NCBI GenBank assembly: GCA_030770425.1
Contig: JASJFT010000199.1
Location: forward strand, 17,837 to 81,836
Direction: 5' to 3'
From: Darksidea phi
Lineage: Eukaryota; Ascomycota; Dothideomycetes; Pleosporales; Lentitheciaceae
Length of the DNA stretch: 64,000 nt
Shown here one piece after another: positions 42,551-53,566 of this stretch. The first letter of the stretch is position 1. Each line of letters opens with the position of its first letter. Below the pieces are notes generated by a model, which saw only the letters and a list, made by a program, of their open reading frames with translations, did no database searches and was not told the DNA's origin. Position numbers and translations under genes: made by a program.

Positions 42551-44669
42551 ACTAGTTATTCTTAAGTAATATTTTATTAACTAAAGTAATATATTTATAT
42601 AGCTTACTAAAGGTAGAATTATTATTATTAAATAAATCTACCTTATTTTTTAGATTAAAGTAGAGCTTATCTACGAATTCTTCGTTTTACTAGTAGTAAG
42701 ATAGATAAATCTTTATTACTAAATACTTAAAATTCTTAATAAAGTTATTAACTTCGCTAAATATATTTATATATAATTAGTAGAATTTAACTTTTATCTT
42801 TTTCTTTATATAGAAATCTTTATAATATTTTTTAATATATTCTAATAAATTTATATTAGATATAAAGTCTACTTCTTCTTTTCTAAAATTTAATTATATT
42901 TAAATATAGTCTTTTACTAGATCTACTAGTTAAAATATAATATAAACTTAATAAATCTTAGCTATTTACTAGAAGATTTCTTATATATACTAGTTCTTAT
43001 TAATAGTAAGTTTCTATTCTATATTATAGAGCTAGTTCTTTAACTTAAGCTCTCTATTATTTTTAAATAAAATAAGATTAAGATAAAATATAATCTTTTA
43101 GAAGTTAAAAGTTTATAAGAATTTACTTTAATAATTTTCTATAATATTCTCCTTCTAAATAAGAACCTATATTTTATTATTTAAAGTAATAATTACGAAC
43201 TCTAATAAAATTAATAAGAATTTTATAGAATAGATACTAAAGTAAAAAGTAGAAGTATTTTCTATTTTCTTTATAGTAAAGAATAGTATATCTAAATCTA
43301 ATAGATACTTATAATAATTCTTATTAAATAGAGAAGTTTATATTAGATTTAGAAATATAATTAATTTAATAGTTAGCTTTTTTTATAAGAAGCTTAATTA
43401 AAAGATTAAATACTAAACTAAATCTTATTAGAACCTTCCTAGGAGCTTAAAGGTTTAAAAGGGAGTATAATAGATAAAAAGGGTTCTTTAAAGACTAATA
43501 TTTAAGTTATTTAACTATATTATTATAAAGAGGAGTTCTATCTTCTTTATATTTTATCTATTATTAGGATTATACTATAATAGTAGAGTCTTAAGAATAG
43601 ACTTAGAATTATATTAAAAATAAATTATAAGTTTAGTCTTAGTATAAATAACTATAAGAAAGAATTACTTAAGATCTTTCTTTAAACTTTACTATCTACT
43701 TATAATTCTCTAGACTTATTAAAACTCTTCTTAAAGTTTTTTAAATTATCTTCTATAATTATTTCTTTTCTTACTAAACTAGTTATACTTATTAGTTATA
43801 GTATTTATAAAGATATTTCTAATAATTATATCTACTTCTATAGTAGTTACTAATCTTTTAGTAGTAATAAGATAGAGATTATTATTTATTAAGATATTAG
43901 TAATTAGATTAGATTCCTTCTAGGTAACTAGTATATTCTAAATTATATTATAGTCTAGAAATTCTTCTTATCCTTTCTTATATATTAAGTAGAAGATTTA
44001 GAATCTATTTTTTTCTTTAAATAATTTAACCCTCTTAACGTACTTATTAATCTTCTCTTTAAGACTATCTTTACTTATACTTTTCTTTTAAGAAGAGAAG
44101 ATAATTCTAAAAGTCTAGGGGTTAATATATACCTCTTTATTAATAAATATCTCTAAGAGAATTAGTTTATAAGTCTTAATTAGCTTTTATTAGTATACTT
44201 CTTCTTTAGAAGAGAACTTTTAGCTTTTAGTCTTACTTTAAGTCCTACTTATAGCTTATATATTTCTTATTATACTTAAAACTTATATCTTATCTTTATC
44301 TTTCTTTTATAGAGAGATAGAGTAAGAGAACTATTTATTAAATAGACTAGACTTTAAAGAATCTATTTAGTCCTTAGTATCTACTATTTTATTATTATAC
44401 TAATTTAGTAATTTAGTTAATTATATAAAAATAAGTTAATTATAGAGTTTAGAATATAAATTTAATCCTATATAATACTTTTATAGATTTCTTCTCTCTA
44501 AAAGAAGTACTAGATACTTTAATAATATTAGGGCTTAAAGTAGTTAGTTTTAAGACTTATTTAAGAAAGTACTATATACTATTTACCCTAAGTACTATAG
44601 ATCTCTAGGAATTTTAAAGATTAATATTTAATCGTTATCTCTAGCTAAAATTTAGAGATCTTAGGATAA

Positions 44670-44937
44670 TATAAGACTTTAGGACTAAGTATAATTAACT
44701 AGAAGTTATAATAATTAAGATAGTCTTTTAATTAATTAATAGTAGAATTAGTATATTAAAGTTATTCTAAAATAGTACTATAAGGGTATAAGAATAGGGG
44801 GTTCTTATACCTAAATAAGGCTTAACGTACTAAATAAGCTAACTATCTATTAGATTAATCCTTAGGATTATCTAATCTACTAACCGAAATAGGAAATAAG
44901 TAAAATAACTAGATTACTTAAAAAATAGGTCGTAATA
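44670..44937 (-). repeat. LTR of gypsy A (right; 5' LTR of the element)
   Basis: 268 bp, starting TATAAGACTTT and ending GTCGTAATA on the plus strand. It abuts the GTTAA copy of the target duplication, after which element E resumes. Confidence 0.88.
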
Positions 44938-47900
44938 GTTAAAAGTAAGTAGCTCTCTTCTAAGAAAGAAGTATACTAGTAAAAATTAATTAAAATTTAT
45001 AAACTAACTTTCTTAAAGAAGTTTATTAATAAAAAAATATATATTAACCTCTAGATTCTTAAGATTATCTTTCTCTATTAAAAGAAGAGTATAAATTAAG
45101 ATAGTCTTAAGAAGAAGATTAATTAATATATTAAGAGACTTAAATTACTTAAAGAAGAAAATAGACTTTAAATCCTCTATCTAATAAATATTAAAGGATA
45201 AAAAGAATTTCTAGACTATAATATAGTCTAGGATATACTAGCTACCTAGAAGAGACCTAACTTAATTACTAATATTCTAATAAATAATAATCTTTATCTT
45301 ATTATAGCTAAAAGACTAGTAATTATTATAGAAGTAGATATAATTATTAAAAATATCTTTATAAATACTACGACTAAGTATAATTAATTTAATAAAAAAA
45401 GAAACTTTTTTAAAAGATAAGTTAAAAAGTTTTAGAAAGAGCTTTAATAAGTCTAAAGAATTTTAAGTAGGTAGTAGAGTTTAGAGAAAGATCTTAAGTA
45501 ATCCTCTTTTATAACTATTTATACTAAGGTTAAACTTATAATTCTTCTTAATAACCTATATAAAAGTAATTAAATCCTTTAATTATTAATAGCTTATTAA
45601 GATATTATAGCTTATTAATTTAAAATTATTTATACTTCTTATTTAACTTATAGTAAATAGTCTAGCTATATAGTTAAGAAAATTAGTAAATAATAGTACT
45701 AGTATATATCTATTAGTCTACTCTAAATATTTAAAGGTAGTAAAAAAAAGCTAAAGTTTATCTTCTATTAATTAAAGAAACTAATTCCTTTTAATAGATT
45801 TAATAGGAAATATAATTACTTAGTTAATATAACTATTTAAGCTAATCTTTTAATCTAGGAAAAGAATATATCTATTTAATTTCTTTTTTATAAAATTAAA
45901 TATTATAATATAATACTTAAAAGAAAATTCTTTAAGTAAACCTAGTTCTTAATTAACTATTATAACTAGACTTTATACTAGCTAGATAATATTTTAAAGT
46001 AAATAAAATATAATCTAATTACTATAAGAAAGCTAAATCTAACGCTAGTACTAGAATATTAAAATAATACTTTATACTATAATAATTTAATTAATTAATA
46101 GATTAAAGTATAGAAGAAGATCTATTTACTTAGAAAGAATCTAATACTTAATTTAGAAATTCCTATTTAAATTCTTATAATTCTCTAAAAGAGGGTTTAT
46201 AAGTCTACTAAAGTTCTACTATAGATAATAAAAAACTAGTTAACTACTTCTAAGAAAATATAAAGGAATATAAATAATAATACTAATAGTAATTTAAGAG
46301 ATACTAAATTTAAAAAATACTAATAAGACTATTAAAATAATAATAAGAAGAAAAAGAAAGTAATATCTATCTTTAATAATCTACTAGAGTAGACTACTAG
46401 TAATAAATTTAATATTTTTTTTTCTAAGTCTTCTAATATATAGAAGTTTATAGATAAGAAAGAGATTATTCTAAAAGCTACTAGTCTATATAAAATTAAC
46501 TTATTAATTAAAAATAGATAATTAAAAGATTTAGTAGAATAAAATATATAAGATATAATAATAAAGAAGCTCTCTTATAAAGATTATATAGAAGCTACTT
46601 TAGACTACTTCTCTAAGGTTAACTTAAATAAACTACTCTTTAAAAGAAAAAATATTAATTATAAAATTATTTTTAAGAATAATATAAATAAGTTTAATAT
46701 AAATTTATTTTATAATATATCTCTTAAATATCTAAAATTACTAAAAGCTTACTTAAAAGAGTATTTAAAGAAAGACTTTATTATAACTAATAATATTAAC
46801 TTTATCTTATTTATTCTATTTACTAAAAAGCTAGAAAAGAGGTAGAAATTCTATATTAATTACTAAAAAATTAACGTAGTTATAAAGAAGAATATTATAG
46901 CTATTCTTTTAATTAAAGAAATACTAATATAACTCTTTAAAGTAAAAATCTTTACTTAACTAAATATATATTAAGTCTTTTATTATATTAAACTAGACCT
47001 TAATATAGAAAACCTTATAACTTTTAAAATATAGTATAAGAATTATAAATATTATATTCTACCTTTTAGACTATATAATAGACTAATAATCTTTTAGTAC
47101 TATATTAATTAAGTACTTAAGAATAAATTTAATAAGATTTATATTACTTATATAAATAATATTTTAATTTATTTAAAAGATTCTTTTAAATATAAGAAAT
47201 ATATAAGTAAAATTCTAAATAAGCTTAAAAAGACTAGACTATAGGTTAATATTAAAAAGAGTAAGTTTATAATTACTAAAATAAAATTTTTAAATTTTAT
47301 TATTAATAATAAAGAGATTTATATAAACTCTAATAAAATAATAACTATTAAAGATTAAAAAGAATTTATAATTTAAAAGAATTATAAGTTTATTTAGACT
47401 TTTATAATTATTATTATAAATAGCTAAAAGACTATAGTTATATAATCTACCTACTTATCTAACTATTATAAAAGTAAAAATTCTATACTTTTAAATCTAA
47501 GAAGTAAGCTATATTTAAGAAAAGTTAGATATTATTATATTTAAATATTATTATAAGATATTACTTATTCTATTATAGAACCCGTATAAAAATTAATATA
47601 AGTAATAGTATTCTAATAAATACTTTTATATAGCTTTAAAATAATAGAATTTAATAACTTATAATCTATTTTATAAAGATAATAAAGTCTATAAAAATAA
47701 ACTATAAGATCTATAATAAAAAGATACTTATAGTTATAAGTAAATTAAATAAATAGAAGATCTAGCTTATAAAATTATAACTAAATAAATCCTTTTAAGT
47801 TATTACTAATTATTTAATACTAGAGTCTTTTTTAACTAAGTATAAACTAATTTTATAATAAACTTACTAGGTCGAGAAGCTTATAAATTACTACTATACT

Positions 47901-48365
47901 ATTTATTATTATTTTAGAACTACTAATATTATTATAAATACCTTTTTTTAAAAATAGAAGAAGATAAAAACTTAAAAGAAAAAAAATAAAGCTATTAAAA
48001 CTTATATTTTTATTTCCTTTAAATAGACTTCTACTATAATAGCTATATTAATAGTTATTACTAATATCTAAGATTTTAAGTATAAAACTAAAGTATATTC
48101 TTATCTACTTTTTAACTATATACTTTATAAAAATTATATATAAACTATACTTAAACTAGAGTAAGAATTAGCTTATTAAGAATATAAGTACTTATTTCTA
48201 ATCCTATCTAGACTTCTTCTTTAAATAGAGAAGTTAATAATATTTAAAGTAGAGTTTTTTAAGATTTATCTTATCTAGATAGTTTATATAATATAAATTA
48301 CTACTTATCTAAATATAAAGAAAACTATTAGACTTCTAAGAAATCTATATTATTAAGATATAATA

Positions 48366-49304
48366 AGATATCTTAATTAAGATCTATAGATAAATATTAA
48401 ATAGTTTAATTATATAATAATTAAAAAACTTTTCTAATTTTAGAATAAAACTCTATTAGTTCCTTCTTTCTCTTACTTCTATATTATTATCTTCATTATT
48501 AAGATATTCGCTAGCTATTTAGATCCTCTATACTCTACTAAGAACTCGAAGAAATAGATATCTAGATTAGTATTATTAATTATCTATTATAGTCTTATAT
48601 TCTAATTATAAATAAAGGTCTTATTTATTAAAATTAAGACTATATTACTAGTTAGCTATATTCCTATATTAATATAGATATACTATACTAAGTACCTAAA
48701 GAAGAATCTTATTATTAAAGATAAGAAGATATAATATTCTAATATTATTTAGTTTTACTATCTTCTTACTTCTTAATTCTAGTTCTTATAGCTTCTTTTT
48801 TAAACGTCCCTTTACTTTCTTAGAAATATTATTAATATTAATAATTATAGTTTAGTAGATAGTATTCGACTTATTATAGAAGATTAGTTAACTTATTATA
48901 CTTTATATAGTATATAATATTCGATTATTAAATAGATAGTCTTTTATATCTTCGTATATAGCTATTTAATATAATAGATAAGTACTACTTTTTTAATTTA
49001 TTTTTTTAGTTTATATCTCTTAGTTTATATCTCTTAATTCGTATTTTTTAGTTCTAGTAGTTTCTCTCTTTTATATCTTATCTTCTTTCTCTAGACTACG
49101 TATTAAGACTTATATTAAATAAAACTAGTATTAGCTATTTATTATTCTACTAGCTAATATTAAGCTTTCTACTCTTTTTATATATAGTTAAAATTTTAGT
49201 ACTAATTTTTAAATATATATAGTTTATTATTAAGTAGAAAAACTTCTTTATAATAATATAGTTATATAATATAGCTTTTACTTAGAAAAAAAAATAAAAA
49301 AAAA
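48366..49304 (+). mobile_element. Poly(A)-tailed insertion in gypsy E (LINE fragment or retroposed transcript)
   Basis: About 939 bp interrupt E relative to copies D and B. The right end is an A-rich tail of about 18 bases with a single T. The insert is bounded by a 9-bp direct repeat, GATATAATA (48357-48365 and 49305-49313), extendable to 11 bp with the preceding AA. A poly(A) end plus a 9-11 bp duplication is the signature of target-primed reverse transcription, as for LINE, SINE or processed-transcript insertions. The body is RIP-mutated, includes runs of T and C, and shows no recognisable protein, so the source is unknown. Confidence 0.7.
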
Positions 49305-50506
49305 GATATAATAAATAAGAATATAAAGTACTATATAAGAAATTATAAATAGTATTAATAGAGCTATAAGTCTTAAAATAAGATTCTAAACCTTTTTAAA
49401 CTACTTTCTATATTTAAGAGGGTATAAAAAGATATTTTTATATACTTTAAAAACTTTTTAAAGAAATATAAAGAATATAATAGTATATTTATAATAATAT
49501 ATAGGTTATTAAAATATACGTTTTTATTATCTTACTTTAAGACTACTATTATTAAAGATATAGTTACTTTCTACTATATATATATATAGTAAGTCTTTAG
49601 TCCTTTATATACTATAGTCTTAGATTAAAATCTATAGTTTATATTATACGTTATAAAAGAATTATATAAATTTATAAAAATTAGTTAATTATTATATATA
49701 GTCTACTATTTATAAACTAATAGTAATATAGAAGTTTTTAATTAATAGCTAAACTAATAATTATACCCCTATATAAACTTCTACTAGAATAACTAGTCTA
49801 ATCTTCTACCTAGTATAGACTAGGTTTAAGTAATTCTTTTATATAATATAATAGGATTTTCTCTATTTAAGATCGAATTTAATTATAAGACTTATTACTA
49901 TTAGAATTAGTAAGAATATATTTATAAACCTTTTAAATTACTAGATAATATAACTATATAAATAATCTAAGAGTTTATAAAAATCTAAGTTAATATAGTC
50001 TAATAGGTTTATAATTATATCTATACTAATATTATAATAGTTTAAAAAGCCTAGAGCTAATAAGCTAATAAAAAATATTATCTTCTAGATTTTAATATAG
50101 AAGACTAAGTTTATATTATATCTAAGAAATTTACTACCTTAAAACTAAGTCTAAAATTAGACTAGTAAATATACGAATTATATCTTATTATTAACTAAAG
50201 ATATAGCTTTTATATAGTCTAACTACTCTTTTATATAAAGATATATAATATTTTCTATATAAATAGATTATATAAAGCTATATAAGATCTATTACCTAGT
50301 TAAGTACTTCTTAAAGAACTAGTTATAAAAGTAAATAGATATTTTAAGTAACTAGTAATTTATATTCTTAATAGTTAGATTATTTATAATAAACTCTACT
50401 ATTAAATAAAGTAGATAGACTATAATCTAGATTTAATTTATTATCTAGTAAGTAATTTTATAAATATAGTCTAAAAGATAAAAGAGTTTTATAATAACGT
50501 ATTTTA

Positions 50507-50930
50507 TAAGCGAGTAGGCTATATAAGCAAGCGGGCTACCCTAAAATATACCAAAAAACCCAAATTTCAATCTTAAATATCTTAATAACTACTTTATAAT
50601 AATTTCTAAAATTTTAAAAATAAGCTTTTATATATATAATATAGTATCTATTAAAATATTAGAGCGTATAGCCTAGTAGTTATTGAAATATTTAGAGATA
50701 TAGACTTTAGGAGCTAAAAAGTAAGATATTTTTAAATATCTCTATAACTACTAGGCTATATACTCTAAGATTTTAATAGGTACTATATTATATATATAAG
50801 AGCTTATATTTAGAATTTTAGAAATTATTATAAAGTAGTTATTAAGATATTTAAGATTAAAATTTAGGTTTTTTAGTATATTTTAGGATAGCCCGCTTGC
50901 TTATATAATCTACTCGTTTATAAAATACGT
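50507..50930. mobile_element. 424-bp MITE-like inverted-repeat element with TA duplication
   Basis: The element is nearly one large hairpin. It starts ACGTATTTTATAAGCGAGTA and ends with the inverse, ...TTTATAAAATACGT. Arms of about 190 bp face each other across a short centre near 50690-50745. TA flanks both sides (50505-50506 and 50931-50932), and comparison with copy D shows the empty site had one TA. That fits a non-autonomous Tc1/mariner-Pogo relative. Unlike its surroundings the left arm keeps CpA sites (AAGCAAGCGGG, CCAAAAAACCC, TTTCAATC), so RIP has hit it much less than the host element. Confidence 0.85.
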
Positions 50931-51735
50931 TAAGTACTTTAAGAAGCTAAATCTATCTAAATAATTAATCTAGTAGTTAGAAGCTATATTATAAAATAAG
51001 ATTCTTAGCCCCTAGTTAGAAGATAAGATATTAATTAAGATAGAAATTTAGAAAAATCGTTAATATTAAGTATAAATTCTAGTTCTTTATAATCTACTAA
51101 AGTAAATAGTATACTACTTAAAGTTTATAATAATTACCTTAATTACTTCTAAGCTTAGAGTATCCTCTCTTTATAGCTTATCGAAATAAATAGTATAATA
51201 TCTAGAGCTTATAATAATTATCTCTAAGTTTAGAATACTCTCCCTTTATAATCTACTAAAATAGGTAGTATAATATTTAGAGTTTATAGTAATTATTCTT
51301 AAGCTTAAAGTATCCTTCTATAGCCTTACTTTATTATAAATAAAAATATAGAAGAAGTAAGTCTTATTCTCTAGTAGAACTATACGTATATAACTTTTAG
51401 GTAATATAAAAAATTAAATTATTAGTATTCTTTTATAGATTTTATAATATTCTTTAGATATATTAAGTATATTATATAGTATATATATTAGAAAAATATT
51501 TTTTAGATAATAATTTATATAATAAAATAAGTAGATATATATAGAACTATATAATATTAATATACTTTAAGAATAATCTAGAGAATATTAGTTAAATTAT
51601 TTTTTTAGTAGAAAGTAATAGATATAGATATTTATTTATCTCTTCTACTCTTTTCTTCCCTCTCTAAAAGCGTTTTCTTAATTATTCGTTTATTAAGACT
51701 CTTAAGAATAAGATCTTATTCTAGAAGAGAGATAA

Positions 51736-52003
51736 TATTATAATCTATTCCCTAGATAACCTAGTTATTTTACTTATTTCCTATTTTAGTTAGTAGATTA
51801 GATAATCCTAAGAATTAGTCTAATAGTTAGTTAGCTTATTTAGTATACTAAGCTCTATTTAGGTATAAGAACCCCCTATTCTTATACTTTTATAGTACTA
51901 TCTTAGAATAGCTTTAATATATCGATTCTACTATTAGTTAATTAGAAGACTATCTTAGCTATTATAACTTCTAATTAATTATACTTAGTTCTAGGGTCTT
52001 ATA
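51736..52003 (+). repeat. 3' LTR of gypsy E
   Basis: 268 bp, TATTATAATC...GTCTTATA, ending the nested block about 275 bp before the metabolic gene island. Confidence 0.88.
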
Positions 52004-52194
52004 AATATAGGATTTATATATATAGAGCTTCGTATAATTCTTTTAAATAAAAAGAACTTTTATCTAAAGTCCCTTAACTATAAACTAAGAATTATTATTT
52101 AAGTTAAATTATTTTATTATTTTTATTTTATATATATATATATATATCTATCTAGCTATTAACTTAGTTAAACCCCTATAGTCTATTTTTATAA

Positions 52195-52275
52195 ACTATA
52201 GACTATTTAATAATTATTATTATATAAGATATTAAAATATTAAAATATAATAAAATAATAGAATTATAAGGAATA
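52195..52275 (+). repeat. Boundary repeat, copy 1 (inverted partner at 60771-60850)
   Basis: A run of about 40 bp containing GATATTAAAATATTAAAATA and ending AATAATAGAATTAT matches the reverse complement of 60771-60815. A further match lies beyond a 20-bp gap. The two copies sit at opposite edges of the metabolic island in inverted orientation. The sequence is AT-only, so the similarity is suggestive rather than proven. Confidence 0.5.
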
Positions 52276-52278
52276 TAA

Positions 52279-53285
52279 CTAGTCTAGATAGTAATCTCGA
52301 TCAGAACGATTGCGTAGGGGACCGACCTTATCGATGATGGTCTTCGCAGCCGATTGTGTCCGGATTGTAAGCTTCTCAATATCCTTGATTTTGATGTTTT
52401 CGGTCTTCATTGTTCTAGCGAGCTGAACAGCTGCTTGTGCCGCGGAAATCGCATGCGCCTCTGCAGCAACCAACTTGAAGAAGTGATATTCCATGACAAA
52501 ACTACTGTATGGTCTTGGGAGCACGAAAGTATTCCCTCCAAAAAGCGCATCGTAGAAGCCCCATCGTGGAGTCGTCAGGACATTTGGTGCGCCAGGCTGG
52601 CCAGCTCTTGCGAGCAAGCAGAGGTGAACAGCACGCGAGCAAGCATCTCCCGCTGCCCAACCTTTTCTCGGGCCTACATTCGGTGCTTGTCGAAAAGTGC
52701 GAAGCGGGTGTCCGTCTTGCCATGCATGGCTCAAGGCACTGAGAGCTTGTTCTTTGTCCAGCTGCATCAAATGCGCAGTAACAGCAGTGGATGCGATCTT
52801 GACAAGTATCGTATGATCCAGACCGTGACGGTTGAACGCATTCTTGATCTGAAATATGCCCTGTATCTCGTATGCTTTGATTTGCGCATTAAGAACTTCC
52901 TTGAGCGTTATCGGTGCATGACTGCGGGAGCGCCATCCTGCAACAGCAAGAATGGCGCCCAGATTATCGCTGGGGTGGCCCTATTCCGCCCCTGGATAGG
53001 CATCGTTGTGATCGAGGTATCGGATCAAGGAGCCCAAGTCGAAAGCCCCTTTGCGGGGTCAAGTTCGAACAGCGTGCCGGGTAATTTGAAGCCATTTGGG
53101 ACTACCGTTCCGGAGACCACGGGTCCAATGAAGGAGCACGCATCTGCGGAATGCGCCAATGTTTCTATGGCGCACCCCAAAGAATCGAGAAGTGCAATGC
53201 GGGCTCGTTCAAATGCCAGGGAGGAGGTGATTGGGACGTCGTAAACGTAGTTGATGATGTCGACAAGCACTTGATCATATTGCAT
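52279..53285 (-). pseudogene. 2-methylcitrate dehydratase-like (MmgE/PrpD) pseudogene, 3' truncated
   Basis: The intact enzyme dehydrates 2-methylcitrate or, in secondary metabolism, alkylcitrates. The N-terminus starts at the ATG at 53285 (MQYDQVLVDIINYV) with the family segment GPVVSGTVVPNGFKLPGT. The frame shifts by one base in the GGGG run at 53046-53049; the new frame reads GSLIRYLDHNDAY and the hallmark E-GHPSDNLGAI. There, at 52983-52981, the conserved Trp codon is TAG, a RIP-type change. It then continues through APNVGPRKGWAAGDACSRAV and LTTPRWGFYD to GPLRNRSDRDYYLD, ending at 52279. The family continues for ~100+ residues (DRDHC and beyond, from memory). Here the coding sequence dissolves into AT-rich DNA, and HC appears as YY, fitting two RIP transitions. 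Three independent lesions make it non-functional. Confidence 0.85.
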
Positions 53286-53566
53286 CTTGAGAAGTAGAAA
53301 GTTGACGCTGAGTTCTGCTGAAGGAGTGTGCAGGGTGGTGTGGCTTTATAGAAGTCCACCATCTATTGAGCCCACAGGAGCAACCGAGACAGGGATAGAT
53401 GTGGGGTAGACGTGTGCGCCGTACGCGTTCCGATGCGGTGCACCAAGTATCTGCACGGCACGGCTTACGTCTCTGACAAAAGCTACAGATTCGCGCAAGA
53501 TATTGCAAGTGCAACAGGAAGTTTCAATGATTTGGAGAAGTTCGCCCCTCCAACCGTTGAGCCTGC

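Larger units (their letters stand above)
15778..44937 (-). mobile_element. Gypsy element A, reverse orientation, inserted in E
   Basis: The LTRs are 15778-16045 and 44670-44937, each 268 bp, reading as the reverse complement of the E and D LTRs. The target duplication is GCTAA (15773-15777) and GTTAA (44938-44942), identical except for one RIP-type C/T. A itself occupies 15778-19552, 27336-29040 and 42556-44937 (about 7.86 kb). It is split by element B and by copia-like element F. Its broken ends rejoin in register with the intact copy B. No open frame remains. Confidence 0.88.
15070..52003 (+). mobile_element. Gypsy element E, outermost, split by the insertion of element A
   Basis: The 5' LTR (15070-15337) and 3' LTR (51736-52003) are both 268 bp and match the LTRs of A, B and D. 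Internal sequence runs 15338-15777 and resumes at 44943, in register with intact copy D. An RT region with the RIP-altered GG-W-RF-Y-NY motif lies near 46835. E lacks about 1.46 kb of gag-region sequence present in D at about 33695-35165 (junction near 45545). It carries two later insertions, at 48366-49304 and 50507-50930. Flanks are AATAG on the left and AATAT on the right, an imperfect 4/5 target duplication. Dead copy. Confidence 0.85.
14200..52275. repeat. 38 kb RIP-mutated block of nested LTR retrotransposons
   Basis: The block is AT-rich throughout, with CpA/TpG nearly eliminated. I noticed only isolated cases, near 20176, 20867, 24083, 41305, 42147 and 48494, apart from the less mutated left edge (14200-14470) and the 50507-50930 element. 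It has no long open frame. Matching 268-bp LTRs and target-site duplications allow almost the whole of 15070-52003 to be parsed into five elements, listed separately. The flanks 14470-15069 and 52009-52275 are RIP-mutated and unassigned. Confidence 0.93.

Noticed and set aside
14200..52275. AT-rich block as a centromere core
   Set aside because: RIP-mutated retrotransposons form centromeres in some ascomycetes, but the sequence alone shows only nested elements; CENP-A mapping would be needed.
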